From: Bacteroidota bacterium
GTDB taxonomy: Bacteria; Bacteroidota; Bacteroidia; AKYH767-A; OLB10
Assembly: GCA_016713525.1 (NCBI GenBank)
Contig: JADJOZ010000008.1
Span: 1-64,000 of the forward strand
Reading direction: 5' to 3'
Length of the DNA: 64,000 nucleotides
In this document: positions 1 through 8,272 of the stretch, in pieces
How positions within the stretch are numbered: position 1 is the first letter of the stretch
Layout of the letters: the number at the start of each line of letters is the position of its first letter
Made by a program: the position numbers and the translations under genes
The notes under the pieces: generated by a model
Seen by the model: only the letters and a program-made list of their open reading frames with translations
Told to the model about the DNA's origin: nothing
Database searches by the model: none

Positions 1-708
1 TTTGTTGTACTTACTACAAAGTTACTATTCTTGTACCAGTAATAAGAAAAAGGAGGAGTTCCATTAACTGAAACATTAAAGGTTGCAACTTGACCGGATG
101 TTAATATTTGGCTTTGAGGCTGAGTAGTTCCATTAGAAACAGGCGTACAGGACGAATTTATCAAATACTGCCCGCTCACCCATGCAACTGTTTGAGCAGG
201 TCCATTCAGACCGAATTTCACATTAAAGGGCATCGTAAACCGGGTGCCAGGTATGGGGGTCAATTACTTGAAGTATACCGGTAGGAATAAACCATGACCA
301 TTTTCAATAGCGGCATAATTGTTTTAACCCGTAAACTATTTGTAGGTGTAGTTCACATTTTTATTAAATAATTTAGGGCCATTTTGGGGCTCAGTAACTT
401 CAACTTAACTAGCAATGTTGTTGAGGAGTCATATAACCACCATATGCAGCGTAAGGAAGTGTAGTTGGAGAGCTTAGGTGGTCTCCAACAACATCTATTT
501 CTATCCAGGTAAGTGAATTACAACTACCCTCAATACCTACGGCATACAATTTCCCACTATTTGCCATTTGTGCAACGAGAGTGGACCCTGTGCACATTGC
601 AGCTCTTAAAGTGATATTACATCCGATGGAGTATGCTGGACCTGGAATCTGCCCAATAGTATACATTGAAAAAAATGTTGCTAATAGAATTATTGAAAAT
701 GTTCTCAT
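1..708 (-). pseudogene. Broken secreted protein with Ig-like domain, runs off the left edge
   Basis: The start at 708 encodes a signal peptide (MRTFSIILLATFFSMYTIGQ) followed by about 80 residues, ending at a stop at 409. Below that, protein-like sequence continues on the same strand: VEVTEPQNGPKLFNK, then GPAQTVAWVSG, then an Ig-like stretch (QSQILTSGQVATFNV, PPFSYYWYKN) reaching base 1. Between 409 and about 234 these pieces lie in different frames or are separated by stops near 402, 342, 333 and 266. It looks like one secreted, probably T9SS-exported, surface protein that is decayed or badly sequenced. The function is unknown and the C-terminus lies outside the window. Confidence 0.5.
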
Positions 709-1311
709 AGAAATTGGTATTAAATGATTTTGTAATTATGACCTATTTAATTATTCAGAAAAAAATACTAAAAATCACTTTTGAAAAAAAATGAAATTTT
801 AATTTGGCACTCCTCTGGAATAATTTTGCCTTTAATCATTGCTAGACAAAAAATCCGTTTACAGTCAATGGAGCAATCATTAAGTTGATAAAATAAATCA
901 TAAGATATTAATTACCAGCATAATAGCTTTATGAAGATGATTCGAAACATGCATTTATATTAAGCAAACCCACAAATTTTAATAAATACAACTTGTGTAT
1001 TTTGGGTTATGTTTTATAACTGAAAAAGGGCGGTTCGAATAAAAAGCCAGAGAGCAAGTTCATTTATGACTGATAATCTATATTCCCGAAATCCGTTCTA
1101 ATTCTAAACATACAATAATTTACGATGTTCGACTTATCTCAAGAGAAAACTACAGATACACTCATAGTTAAGTCTTCATCAAAATACTGGATTGGTACTA
1201 AAATATGGAAGAGTGGATTTCATCAAAGTTACAGTATTGTTAGAATATTTTTTGGATGAATTGAATAACTTCTTAGTATTGCCACGCTTTAACAAAATGA
1301 TAAAGTTAAAT
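709..1311. other. 600-bp AT-rich stretch without a convincing gene
   Basis: No recognisable gene, RNA or repeat is seen here. The only open frame of note is a 44-codon plus-strand ORF at 1125-1259 (MFDLSQEKTTDTLIV...), without a clear ribosome binding site or recognisable family. The stretch separates two decayed minus-strand genes. Confidence 0.4.
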
Positions 1312-2294
1312 TTACTGATAAATGGAACTTTTGACCAAATCCAATACCTCCTCAAAAAAATCAGTTAATAGTCGTTTCTGGTCATCTACCAAGGATGTTT
1401 CATTGAATTTATTAAAATATTCTGTCTTAAGTTTAAACCAAAGAAGTAGTTTATCTTTCGACAATTCGGGTTTTTGAAAATATTCACCATGTTCATGTCC
1501 ACTTTGAATGTCAAAAATTGAACCTCCCCATTCTCTTGAAAAAAATATTCCAATCCATGTCCCATTTTCATCGAAACTTACCCCAAACCAAGGATAAATA
1601 TCATTCTTTCTTCTTGTATCTTCCCTTTTTACAGTAAAAAATGAACCATACCATGAATCATTGATAGCGGCTGTCGATTTGTATTTTTTGCAAATAATCC
1701 CTCTATGAGATGTGTTTACAATTTCATTTACTACTTTGTTGAAATAAAGTAATGAAGATAGATTGTTTAGATTCATTGTTTTCATTTTAATAATTGAACA
1801 TACAGATTTTACATAAGTACAATAACCTTCAATAAGCAAATTTGGGTATCACCTGAATTTTTACTCAATTCACTTTGCAAATAAAAATAGAAATCTTCCC
1901 AGTTTTTGACAACTATTCCATCGTTCAAAGCAATTTCTTTACGATAATTTGCAATCCATCTCAAATTAGGCTCCTGGAAATGCTTTTTATACTTTTCAAA
2001 ATGGTCATCGCCATCATAAATTTTGACCTCAACATATAAACGGTTTCAAGCTGAGTTGATGCATCCCCTATGGGCAAAACGAAAATCCACCCTGCTTTTG
2101 CTACCCGAATACTCCCTTTCTAAACAATATCGGGGGCTTCATTTATTATATCTTTAAAAAAGAATTCTATAAAAAAGTCTTTTAAACTCAGGATTAGTTT
2201 CGCAAACTGCCCATCACGTCCGATAGATTATTTTTCACTATCCAAACGTTTGGCAAGATTAGCGAGAAAAAAGTTGAACAATTTCAATTTTCAT
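1312..2294 (-). pseudogene. Degraded PD-(D/E)XK nuclease-family gene downstream of the RT
   Basis: A probable start is ATG at 2294 (MKIEIVQLF). Reading through several frame changes gives one protein of about 320 residues: ANLAKRLDSEK, NNLSDVMGSLRN, FFKDIINEAPDIV, LEREYSGSKSRVDFRF, LYVEVKIYDGDDHFEKY, NLRWIANYRKEIALNDG, WEDFYFYLQSEL, then an intact C-terminal 175-codon frame (1839-1312) with WFGVSFDENGTWIGIFF. The RVDF...(V)EVK spacing is the D...ExK core of PD-(D/E)XK nucleases, and EVKIYD-(x)-HFEKY followed by IANY fits a nuclease family common in Bacteroidota. Most breaks fit one missing base in an A or T run, but a TGA near 2052 is a true in-frame stop. It is either a pseudogene or a poorly sequenced gene. 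It lies on the same strand as the RT, 225 bp downstream, suggesting a joint unit. Confidence 0.45.
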
Positions 2295-2390
2295 AATTAT
2301 CAAAGCTGGTTTATCAATTCCATTAGTCTGTTGGTGGCTATTAATCTATTTCGACCAAAATCTTGTCGTTTGAAACAGAATTCTAATAAT

Positions 2391-2463
2391 ATTTCTCAAC
2401 TGTCTGATTCGGGCTATAATCCCAGTAATCAGTCGCCAAAGTTGAATCGAAAAAGTGAGAAAT
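2391..2463 (-). other. Candidate structured RNA between RT and nuclease genes
   Basis: A nested set of inverted repeats lies in the 225-bp gap between the RT stop and the nuclease start: ATTTCT/AGAAAT (2391-2396 with 2458-2463), directly followed by CAACT/AGTTG (2397-2401 with 2440-2444), then CTGATT/AATCAG (2404-2409 with 2427-2432) and GGG/CCC (2411-2413 with 2421-2423) closing a 7-nt loop. There is no T-run, so it does not look like a terminator. RT-based defence systems and retrons often carry a template RNA beside the RT, so a template RNA is possible but unproven. Stem lengths are short and a chance fold in AT-rich DNA cannot be excluded. Confidence 0.3.
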
Positions 2464-2519
2464 TATTAAGTTTTTTTAGATTCGAGTTTGTTTTTAGGAA
2501 TATTCAAGTTTATTTTACT

Positions 2520-3828
2520 TTACTTTTCGGCTGGATCATGATTTGATTCTATTTTCCAAAGAGTCAATATACACCTTACAGGTTTTATTCCTGTTGCAAT
2601 TCTTTGTGGAAAAGTTAGAGATTGAACTTTCCTTTTATCCCTCTGGAAGCTCTGAAGTTTTCCTGTACGAATATAAAAGCCATAAAAAGTAAATACTTTC
2701 AACAAATCGATGTTGATTTTTTCATCAATCTCATTATAACATCTTTCAACTTCAACAAATTTAAATGAAGATAACCAACCTTCTAATAAATTTCTCATAC
2801 GTGTCAATACTTGTAGTAAATTAGAAGAGCTTGCACTATCTGTTATTAAATTAATTTTTTCCTTAAATGCAGTTATTTTCTTTTCCGACACCCAAAGCCC
2901 TTTGCCATCAAACCGTATTGAAAGAAATGTAAACTTGTGTCTACTGAGGTCAATTATTCTAGTTTTGCTATTACTGTTTGGTTCTCCTAAAGGATGAATT
3001 TTTAACGTTAACTTATCTTCTAATTCTTGCTTAGCGATGTCCAAAGCAATGTTTGCCTTTTCTATTGAAGCTGTTAGGATGATAAAGTCATCGGCATACC
3101 GAACCATTTTAAAGCCTTCTTTTATCATCCTTTGGTCAAATGCTGATAAGTAAATATTTGCAAATAGGGGTGAAAGAGAATTCCCTTGTGGAATTCCGGT
3201 ATCTGAACCTTCAAAATAATGAGCATCGGAAGAAGAAAATTCTGAAAGGTTGGCAATCTCTTGAGATAAACCTTCTTGAATTAATTTATGTAAACTTTCA
3301 TCAGGTAAATACTTATAAACTAATGGCAAGAGTTTTCCTTTATCCACTTTATCAAAAAACTTTTCAATATCTGCCTCTAAAATGAATCGATTTCCACCTT
3401 GATAATGTTCTACCATTTTCAGAATAGCTTTTTCTACATTGCGAGCAGGTCGATATGCAAAACTGCATTCATTATCCAATTGATATGGCCCTTTCAAATA
3501 TTCATCAATCTTCATGGAAATAGCTTTAAAACAAGCCTATCTCTGACTTCAGAAATTCTTAATGGCCGCTTATCTGTTTTACCAGGCTTTTCAATTAATA
3601 CACCACGAACACTACTAAACTTATAAGCGCCTTGTTTTAATTGTTGTGAAATGAAAGCAATATTTTTCTGTAGATGAGATTCAAAATCTGCTATGGTTTC
3701 AGACGACAAACCACAGGAACGGCGATTGGATTTATTTAAAAGTCCCAAGCATTCAATAAAAATTTCTCCTCGGAAATGATTTCCAATAAGGTTGGATTCA
3801 CAGCTTTGTTTTTTGTTGTTTCCTTCAT
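2520..3828 (-). CDS. Reverse transcriptase, group II-intron-like/unknown group (two frameshifts)
   Basis: RNA-directed DNA polymerase of about 440 residues. The likely start is ATG 3828 (MKETTKNKAVNPTLLEI). Two breaks occur: one missing base in the A-run at 3738-3741 and one in the T-run at 3525-3527. Repairing both gives a continuous RT: VRGVLIEKPGKTDKRPLRI, RDRLVLKAISMKIDEYL, SFAYRPARNVEKAI, the motif A region LEADIEKFFDKVD, GIPQGNSLSPLFANIYL, catalytic MVRYADDFIIL and a thumb-like C-terminus (FDGKGLWVSEKKI). The QGNSLSP motif argues against a diversity-generating retroelement RT, and I see neither the retron VTG signature nor an HNH domain or intron RNA. It is most likely a stand-alone or defence-type RT. 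The 234-bp repeats lie directly upstream, and a structured element and a nuclease gene lie downstream. Confidence 0.8.
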
Positions 3829-3864
3829 CCTCTGGATGACCCAATAGGTACAAATACTAAGCTA

Positions 3865-4098
3865 AGTGAACTACATACCCCAATGCCGAATAAACTACTT
3901 CGTGAATTGGCTGCAATCAGTTCAATCGCATGCTTTATCAGAACTGTAAACCTGGATGGATATCGAATAATCAGAATAAGGGTAAAATACCATGCTGCTA
4001 ACATTGCTGGCAGCTGCCGTCCTCGTTTGTAGCCATTTCGTGGCTGAATTGAAAGGTCGACCTCAGTCCTGGTCATCGATGCCCGGTGTACAACTACC
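3865..4098. repeat. Long direct repeat, copy 1
   Basis: This 234-bp segment is repeated in the same orientation at 4339-4571. The copies appear identical apart from CCC versus CC at 4082-4084. It is less AT-rich than the surrounding DNA and begins 36 bp upstream of the RT start. Both strands are open in part (minus: MTRTEVDLSIQPRNGYKRG), but the frames look incidental. The element type is not recognised. It carries no transposase and no obvious terminal inverted repeats. Confidence 0.85.
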
Positions 4099-4338
4099 GA
4101 ACTTGCATTGGTAGTCCTACCATTAATCTTATGGTAAGCCCCGCGGCGAATTTGTTTTTTAGCAGAAATCTGAACATAAAATTTGTTGAATCGAACAAAG
4201 GTGAACTTTTTCGGATTTTCGCAACTTTCACGACATATTTTCGCCTGCGCCTCCTTCCCGGTCAAATAAACTCCCTGCTCCACCGTAATAGAAACTGCTG
4301 TGAACCTATTGGTTACAGTGGTTAAGGAAACCCAGAGG

Positions 4339-4571
4339 AGTGAACTACATACCCCAATGCCGAATAAACTACTTCGTGAATTGGCTGCAATCAGTTCAAT
4401 CGCATGCTTTATCAGAACTGTAAACCTGGATGGATATCGAATAATCAGAATAAGGGTAAAATACCATGCTGCTAACATTGCTGGCAGCTGCCGTCCTCGT
4501 TTGTAGCCATTTCGTGGCTGAATTGAAAGGTCGACCTCAGTCCTGGTCATCGATGCCGGTGTACAACTACC
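4339..4571. repeat. Long direct repeat, copy 2
   Basis: Second copy of the 234-bp repeat; the intervening 240 bp (4099-4338) is unique within this window. The two copies and spacer together form an open frame on the minus strand, but the repeat structure makes a genuine 250-residue protein unlikely. The near identity implies a recent duplication, a multicopy element, or an assembly artefact. Confidence 0.85.
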
Positions 4572-4711
4572 AGACAAAGCAAGGCAAATATAGGAAATAA
4601 AGAAAAAAAAAAATTAAAATTATATCATACACTTCTGTTTATGAATATATTACGTTATTTAGGTTGTTCCAAAACCACAAAAATGCAATGATTATGGAAT
4701 TTATTTAGATA

Positions 4712-4730
4712 TTAGACAGGATTTGTCTAA
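4712..4730. promoter_or_regulatory. Perfect inverted repeat before the small membrane-protein gene
   Basis: TTAGACA-ggatt-TGTCTAA, 7-bp perfect arms, lies 10 bp before the ATG at 4741. The position suits an operator or a 5' UTR hairpin for the cassette 4741-5945. No regulator gene is recognised nearby. Confidence 0.35.
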
Positions 4731-4740
4731 ATAAAATATA

Positions 4741-4932
4741 ATGAGCTTAACATTACAAGTATTAATCACTACTGTTCCAATTATAGGAGGCTTTCTTTAT
4801 TGGCACTTCAAAATGGTGAATAATTTTAAGGACCAGGTGATGGAATTAAAATTAGAACTCAAAAATCTAGAGAAAAAAGATGAGTTGCAACAACAAACCA
4901 TTGACCAATTACGGGAACTTTTCCCATTCTGA
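4741..4932 (+). CDS. Small membrane-anchored coiled-coil protein
   Basis: 63 residues. Residues 4-22 (TLQVLITTVPIIGGFLYWH) form one transmembrane helix, and residues 27-60 are a charged heptad-like coiled coil (LKLELKNLEKKDELQQQ). No family is recognised. The size and layout resemble small phage-type membrane proteins such as spanin- or holin-like accessory proteins, but that is inference only. It is the first gene of a three-gene same-strand run with gaps of 43 and 55 bp, ending in a phage-type poly-gamma-glutamate hydrolase. An inverted repeat sits just upstream. Confidence 0.6.
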   Translation: MSLTLQVLITTVPIIGGFLYWHFKMVNNFKDQVMELKLELKNLEKKDELQQQTIDQLRELFPF

Positions 4933-4975
4933 AAGACGCAGTTGAATTCATTAAAACTTCTAAACAACTTAAAAA

Positions 4976-5245
4976 ATGAATTACTATATAGATTATAGCC
5001 GATTATCATATTTAGGTGATAAACTAAAATCTGGCATTGCAACAAAACAAGAAAAAGATGAATACATGTTAATGCTTTACAACAATGGGAGTATATCTCA
5101 AAATCAGTATAATGATTATTTAATCAATGGAAATAAATATAAATCTGATGAAATTGTTAACGCAGCACTTTCTATTGGTGCCGTATTACTAATCGGTTAT
5201 ATAATAGGTGAAATGTTTAAGGGAAATAAAATAAACCTTGTTTAG
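4976..5245 (+). CDS. Small protein with SHOCT-like segment and C-terminal membrane helix
   Basis: 89 residues. The segment around residues 30-50 (EYMLMLYNNGSISQNQYNDY) resembles short SHOCT-type oligomerisation modules, with the typical leucine/glycine/isoleucine spacing. Residues 62-80 (AALSIGAVLLIGYIIGEMF) form a transmembrane helix followed by a lysine-rich tail. The family is not recognised. It is the second gene of the cassette with the membrane coiled-coil protein and the poly-gamma-glutamate hydrolase, so the two small proteins may form a membrane complex. AT-rich codon use matches the rest of the accessory region. Confidence 0.55.
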   Translation: MNYYIDYSRLSYLGDKLKSGIATKQEKDEYMLMLYNNGSISQNQYNDYLINGNKYKSDEIVNAALSIGAVLLIGYIIGEMFKGNKINLV

Positions 5246-5300
5246 ACACATCACTTTTGAAATGTTTTAAACGTCCTATAGTTACTAAGCAAATTGATAT

Positions 5301-5945
5301 ATGAAAATAGATACTTTCAATTCTTTTGAAGAACTCATAAAATTAAGGGCTGATTCAATTGAGATAATAATTAATGACCGTGAAAGTGATTTTTTAATTT
5401 TTTCTCCACATGGTGGTGGAATTGAACCTGGAACTTCTGAAATATGCAATTGGTTTAATAAGGCCCCCTATTCGGTATACATGTTTAATGGTAAAGGCGA
5501 TAAATGCAAAGAACTTCATATAACATCAACAAGTTTTGATGAGCCAAAATTGGTAAAACTATTAAGTAGACATCAATATTCAATCTCTTTTCATGGTATG
5601 ACTGATTATCTTGCAAAACAAATTCAGGCTGACATTTATATTGGTGGGTTAAATAAGAATTTAATTAAGGCAACCGCGAAAAATTTGAATATTAATGGCT
5701 TCTCCGTTAAGTCAAATTTAACATTTAAAAACCAAAGACTGGGAGGTACTGAAATAGACAATATTACAAATAGATGCAAAAGCAATATGGGTATGCAAAT
5801 TGAGATTTCAGGTAATTTAAGGCAGAAATTCTTTAAAGGTTCACTTTGCCTTAAACGTGGTAGAAAAATAGCAACAGACTTATTGGATAAATTTTGTAAC
5901 TCAATTCAAAATTCAATCAATTTTTATAAGCAAAATGGAATATGA
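5301..5945 (+). CDS. Phage-type poly-gamma-glutamate hydrolase family protein
   Basis: 214 residues, close to the usual size of the phage PghP/YmaC-like poly-gamma-glutamate hydrolase family. The diagnostic motifs are present: SPHGGGIEPGTSEI (residues 36-49), LHITSTSFDEP (72-82) and SISFHGM (94-100). H37, E42, H73 and H98 are the candidate metal and catalytic residues of this carboxypeptidase-like zinc fold. Known members are mostly from Bacillus phages, where they degrade the host's gamma-glutamate capsule. No signal peptide is seen, so it would act in the cytoplasm or be released by lysis. It is the last gene of the three-gene cassette. Family confidence is high; the substrate in this organism is unknown. 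Confidence 0.8.
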   Translation: MKIDTFNSFEELIKLRADSIEIIINDRESDFLIFSPHGGGIEPGTSEICNWFNKAPYSVYMFNGKGDKCKELHITSTSFDEPKLVKLLSRHQYSISFHGMTDYLAKQIQADIYIGGLNKNLIKATAKNLNINGFSVKSNLTFKNQRLGGTEIDNITNRCKSNMGMQIEISGNLRQKFFKGSLCLKRGRKIATDLLDKFCNSIQNSINFYKQNGI

Positions 5946-6031
5946 TAAATTACTTGATTGAAATAATAAATGAATTCTATAGATTACTTCTATTGAAGAT
6001 TTCAACAATAATATAGATACTACAATTATTT

Positions 6032-7161
6032 ATGCATAGAATCATTGATATAGCATACAATAAATTTCCACCTAAACCATCAACCAAATTATTGGATGAA
6101 AGTACTGCAGACTATTTAAACCAACTTAATATTAACCTAGTAAAACTTGCAGCAACGTTTAATATTGAAGAATTCCAAGACAATACAATTCCCCAATCCT
6201 ATTTGGACTACCCGGCCTTACTTTATTTAATTCCTAATACAGACTTATTCAAATTTATTGGAGGACACCCTGGTAGCAACAAAGATTCAAGGAGGGGAAT
6301 TCACGTATTTTGGGACAATGTTTAGGTAGGTACTTTATCAATGAATTTTTAGAGGCGGAATACGTTGCAAATATATCAGACTTTTTAGGAAAGCAACTGG
6401 ATGAGAATTTTAATAATCTAAATATAAAAAGAAAATCCTCTGGTGATACTCCTGATTTTATTTCTGCATGGAGTAGCAAAAACATTTTTTTGGCTGAAGC
6501 GAAAGGCAGAAGGATGGAAAGCGATTTTAATGCCGATTATTTTCTAAAGTGGAGAGAACAATTTGATAGAATATCAGTTAAAAGTGGCGAAACCGAAATT
6601 AGTTTAAAAGGGTACATTATTGATGTTTGTATTGCAAATGAAGAAAATGAAATTCCAAATAGTAAACTCTTTGTTGAAGACCCTGCTACTGGTGGAATCC
6701 CATTTGAGGAAGACAGTATGTTGTTTAATTTAATTAAAAATGGTCATTATAAACATATTCTGGAAAAACTTGATTTAGGATTTATTGGTGAATCACTCAT
6801 CTACAAAGATAATCTTAATAGTGATAAGATTCAATTACCTGTTTTTACAACCAGTGCATCATATAAAGAATATATAGGAATATTTTCATCAAGGGTAAGT
6901 AAATTAACTCCACTATATAAATATTTTTTTGAACCTGATTTTATGGTTAATCTTAAAAATACTTCGAAATTTTTTTATGGTATCGAAACAAATATTTTTC
7001 ATCAATTAATGAAAATAGCTCGAGGGCAGCAGGATGCAATAAATAACATTCAATTAAAACAATCAGACAAATATTTTAACGAATCAGTAATTGAATTTAA
7101 AGATGGTACAATTTATGCAAATCCTAATCTAATATCCATTAAAAATATACAACAGTTTTAA
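6032..7161 (+). CDS. PD-(D/E)XK nuclease-like protein (one frameshift)
   Basis: Two abutting frames (6032-6325 and 6310-7161) join into one protein of about 375 residues if one base is restored in the GGGG/AA run at 6294-6299: KDSRRG then NSRILGQCLGRYFINEFL. The segment TPDFISAWSSKNIFLAEAKG fits a PD-x(n)-(D/E)xK nuclease core, with D of PDF and E and K of EAKG as metal and catalytic residues. Upstream lies a helical N-terminal part (HRIIDIAYNKFPPKPS), downstream a long uncharacterised C-terminal region. There is no signal peptide or membrane segment. It could be a restriction-like or other anti-phage effector. No methyltransferase or partner gene is adjacent, so the role is inferred only from the motif and accessory context. 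Confidence 0.5.
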
Positions 7162-7280
7162 TAATATTTCAAATTTTATTAATAAAAAAAGTACAAATAT
7201 TCTTCACAAATATTTCTTCCAAATCATTTCGTCAGTTAAGGCGACAGATTTTATACTCAGATTCAGATTGACTACCCCAA

Positions 7281-7445
7281 TCAAGTATATTTTTCATTCA
7301 AAATTCTTTGAAGACAGGCTTTCACAACATATTCACAAATCTCTCTATCCATCTCAATTGCCCGCCAATATTTTAACTCATTAATGACATTTTGGCTTCC
7401 AGAAAATTGCATATATAATACATTTTTCAGCCGGCTTCTGGTCAT
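7281..7445 (-). CDS. Short hypothetical ORF (54 aa), possible gene remnant
   Basis: An ATG at 7445 opens 54 codons (MTRSRLKNVLYMQFSGSQNV ... LQRILNEKYT) with natural-looking composition: mixed charged and hydrophobic residues, a short helical pattern and normal codon use. It has no recognisable family and no obvious ribosome binding site. It may be the C-terminal remnant of a larger lost gene. The rest of 7162-7841 shows no gene. Confidence 0.25.
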   Translation of the reverse strand: MTRSRLKNVLYMQFSGSQNVINELKYWRAIEMDREICEYVVKACLQRILNEKYT

Positions 7446-7841
7446 CCTGGATTAGGAAATTGAGCCCCCCGTAATCCGAAGAATATAACCGCTTGATAAT
7501 TTTTAGTTTATAAACCGAAAACCGGTGAACTGTGAATATGGGCTTGCTTTTCTTTAAGTCAAACCACTCAAAATAGAATAGCCATTACCTCGAGATTTCA
7601 TTATTTGATTTCACAAATCTGATTACAAAGCAGACAACACTATGAAATACTATTGAAAGGCATTCTTAAAACTGAAGAAAAATTTTATGAGATAAATGAA
7701 TTAAAATTGTCTATTTAACCGATAATTTTATGAATCTTATAAAAAAAATCATAGTGATCAATGCCGCGCAACCAAACTAAACTTTTGATGACTTCTGTGC
7801 TAGGATTAATTCTGCCACATTGAGAAAAAATGTTTGGCAAT

Positions 7842-7985
7842 AACAGGGAGCATAGCGACCAACTTAACAGGGAGCATAGCGACCAACTTAACAGGGAGCA
7901 TAGCGACCAACTTAACAGGGAGCATAGCGACCAACTTAACAGGGAGCAAAGCGACCAACTTAACAGGGAGCAAAGCGACCAAGTC
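7842..7985. repeat. 24-bp tandem repeat, six copies
   Basis: Six head-to-tail copies of AACAGGGAGCATAGCGACCA + ACTT. The first four are identical, the last two carry CAAAG instead of CATAG, and the last also ends AAGT. Because the unit is a multiple of three, both strands stay open (NREHSDQL on plus, SWSLCSLL on minus), but these are by-products. The array ends 4 bp before the hairpin downstream of tRNA-Cys. Confidence 0.95.
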
Positions 7986-7988
7986 AAC

Positions 7989-8025
7989 GAAAAAGCCGTT
8001 TCAACAACGTTGAAACGGCTTTTTC
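7989..8025. terminator. Strong bidirectional-type hairpin downstream of tRNA-Cys
   Basis: Perfect 17-bp stem (GAAAAAGCCGTTTCAAC, loop AAC, then its complement) with A/T tracts at the stem ends, so it can act as an intrinsic terminator in both directions. It lies 7 bp beyond the 3' end of the minus-strand tRNA-Cys gene, whose transcript it should end. Confidence 0.85.
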
Positions 8026-8031
8026 TAACTG

Positions 8032-8102
8032 AGGTCGCGAGCAGATTTGAACTGCTGTACAAGGTTTTGCAGACCTCTGCCTAACCACTCGGCCACGCGA
8101 CC
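8032..8102 (-). tRNA. tRNA-Cys (GCA anticodon)
   Basis: Cloverleaf on the minus strand: acceptor GGTCGCG/CGCGACC, D arm GCC...GGC, anticodon arm GAGGT-CTGCAAA-ACCTT with anticodon GCA, T arm AGCAG-TTCAAAT-CTGCT, and discriminator base T, the known identity base of tRNA-Cys. CCA is not encoded. The 3' end faces the accessory region 1-8030, as expected if elements have integrated at this tRNA. No duplicated 3' tRNA fragment or integrase was found in the window. Confidence 0.95.
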
Positions 8103-8272
8103 TTATTTTAAAATCCTAAAAATGATTTTTTTAACTATCCGGATTTGCTGTCCGGATCATTTTTTGGAAGTGCAAATTTAACAATTTAAATCAAAAAACG
8201 ATAATGGAAATTTGATTTGCTCCTTATTACTGCTTTCCACCTGCTTTGTTGCATGAATCAACAAATTTAATG

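Noticed and set aside
1312..2294. TGA read as Trp (alternative genetic code)
   Set aside because: An in-frame TGA occurs in the broken nuclease gene, but intact genes nearby use TGA as stop (e.g. the ATGA overlaps) and TGG as Trp normally.
2250..2546. 98-codon plus-strand ORF (MARLARKKLNN...)
   Set aside because: Low-complexity, antisense to the RT-nuclease gap and nuclease start; no protein-like domain.
3865..4571. Template/variable repeats of a diversity-generating retroelement
   Set aside because: No adenine-specific differences between the copies, no variable-domain gene, and the RT motif is QGNSLSP rather than the DGR-type SQ form.
3825..4577. 250-codon open frame on the minus strand over the repeats
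   Set aside because: It consists of two copies of the same 234-bp repeat plus spacer; the frame is a by-product of the duplication, with no recognisable protein.
7842..7985. CRISPR array
   Set aside because: Units are contiguous without unique spacers, and no cas genes are present.
7715..8084. ORFs on both strands with 8-residue repeats (NREHSDQL, SWSLCSLL)
   Set aside because: Generated by the 24-bp tandem repeat; the plus ORF also runs through the terminator hairpin and into the tRNA gene.
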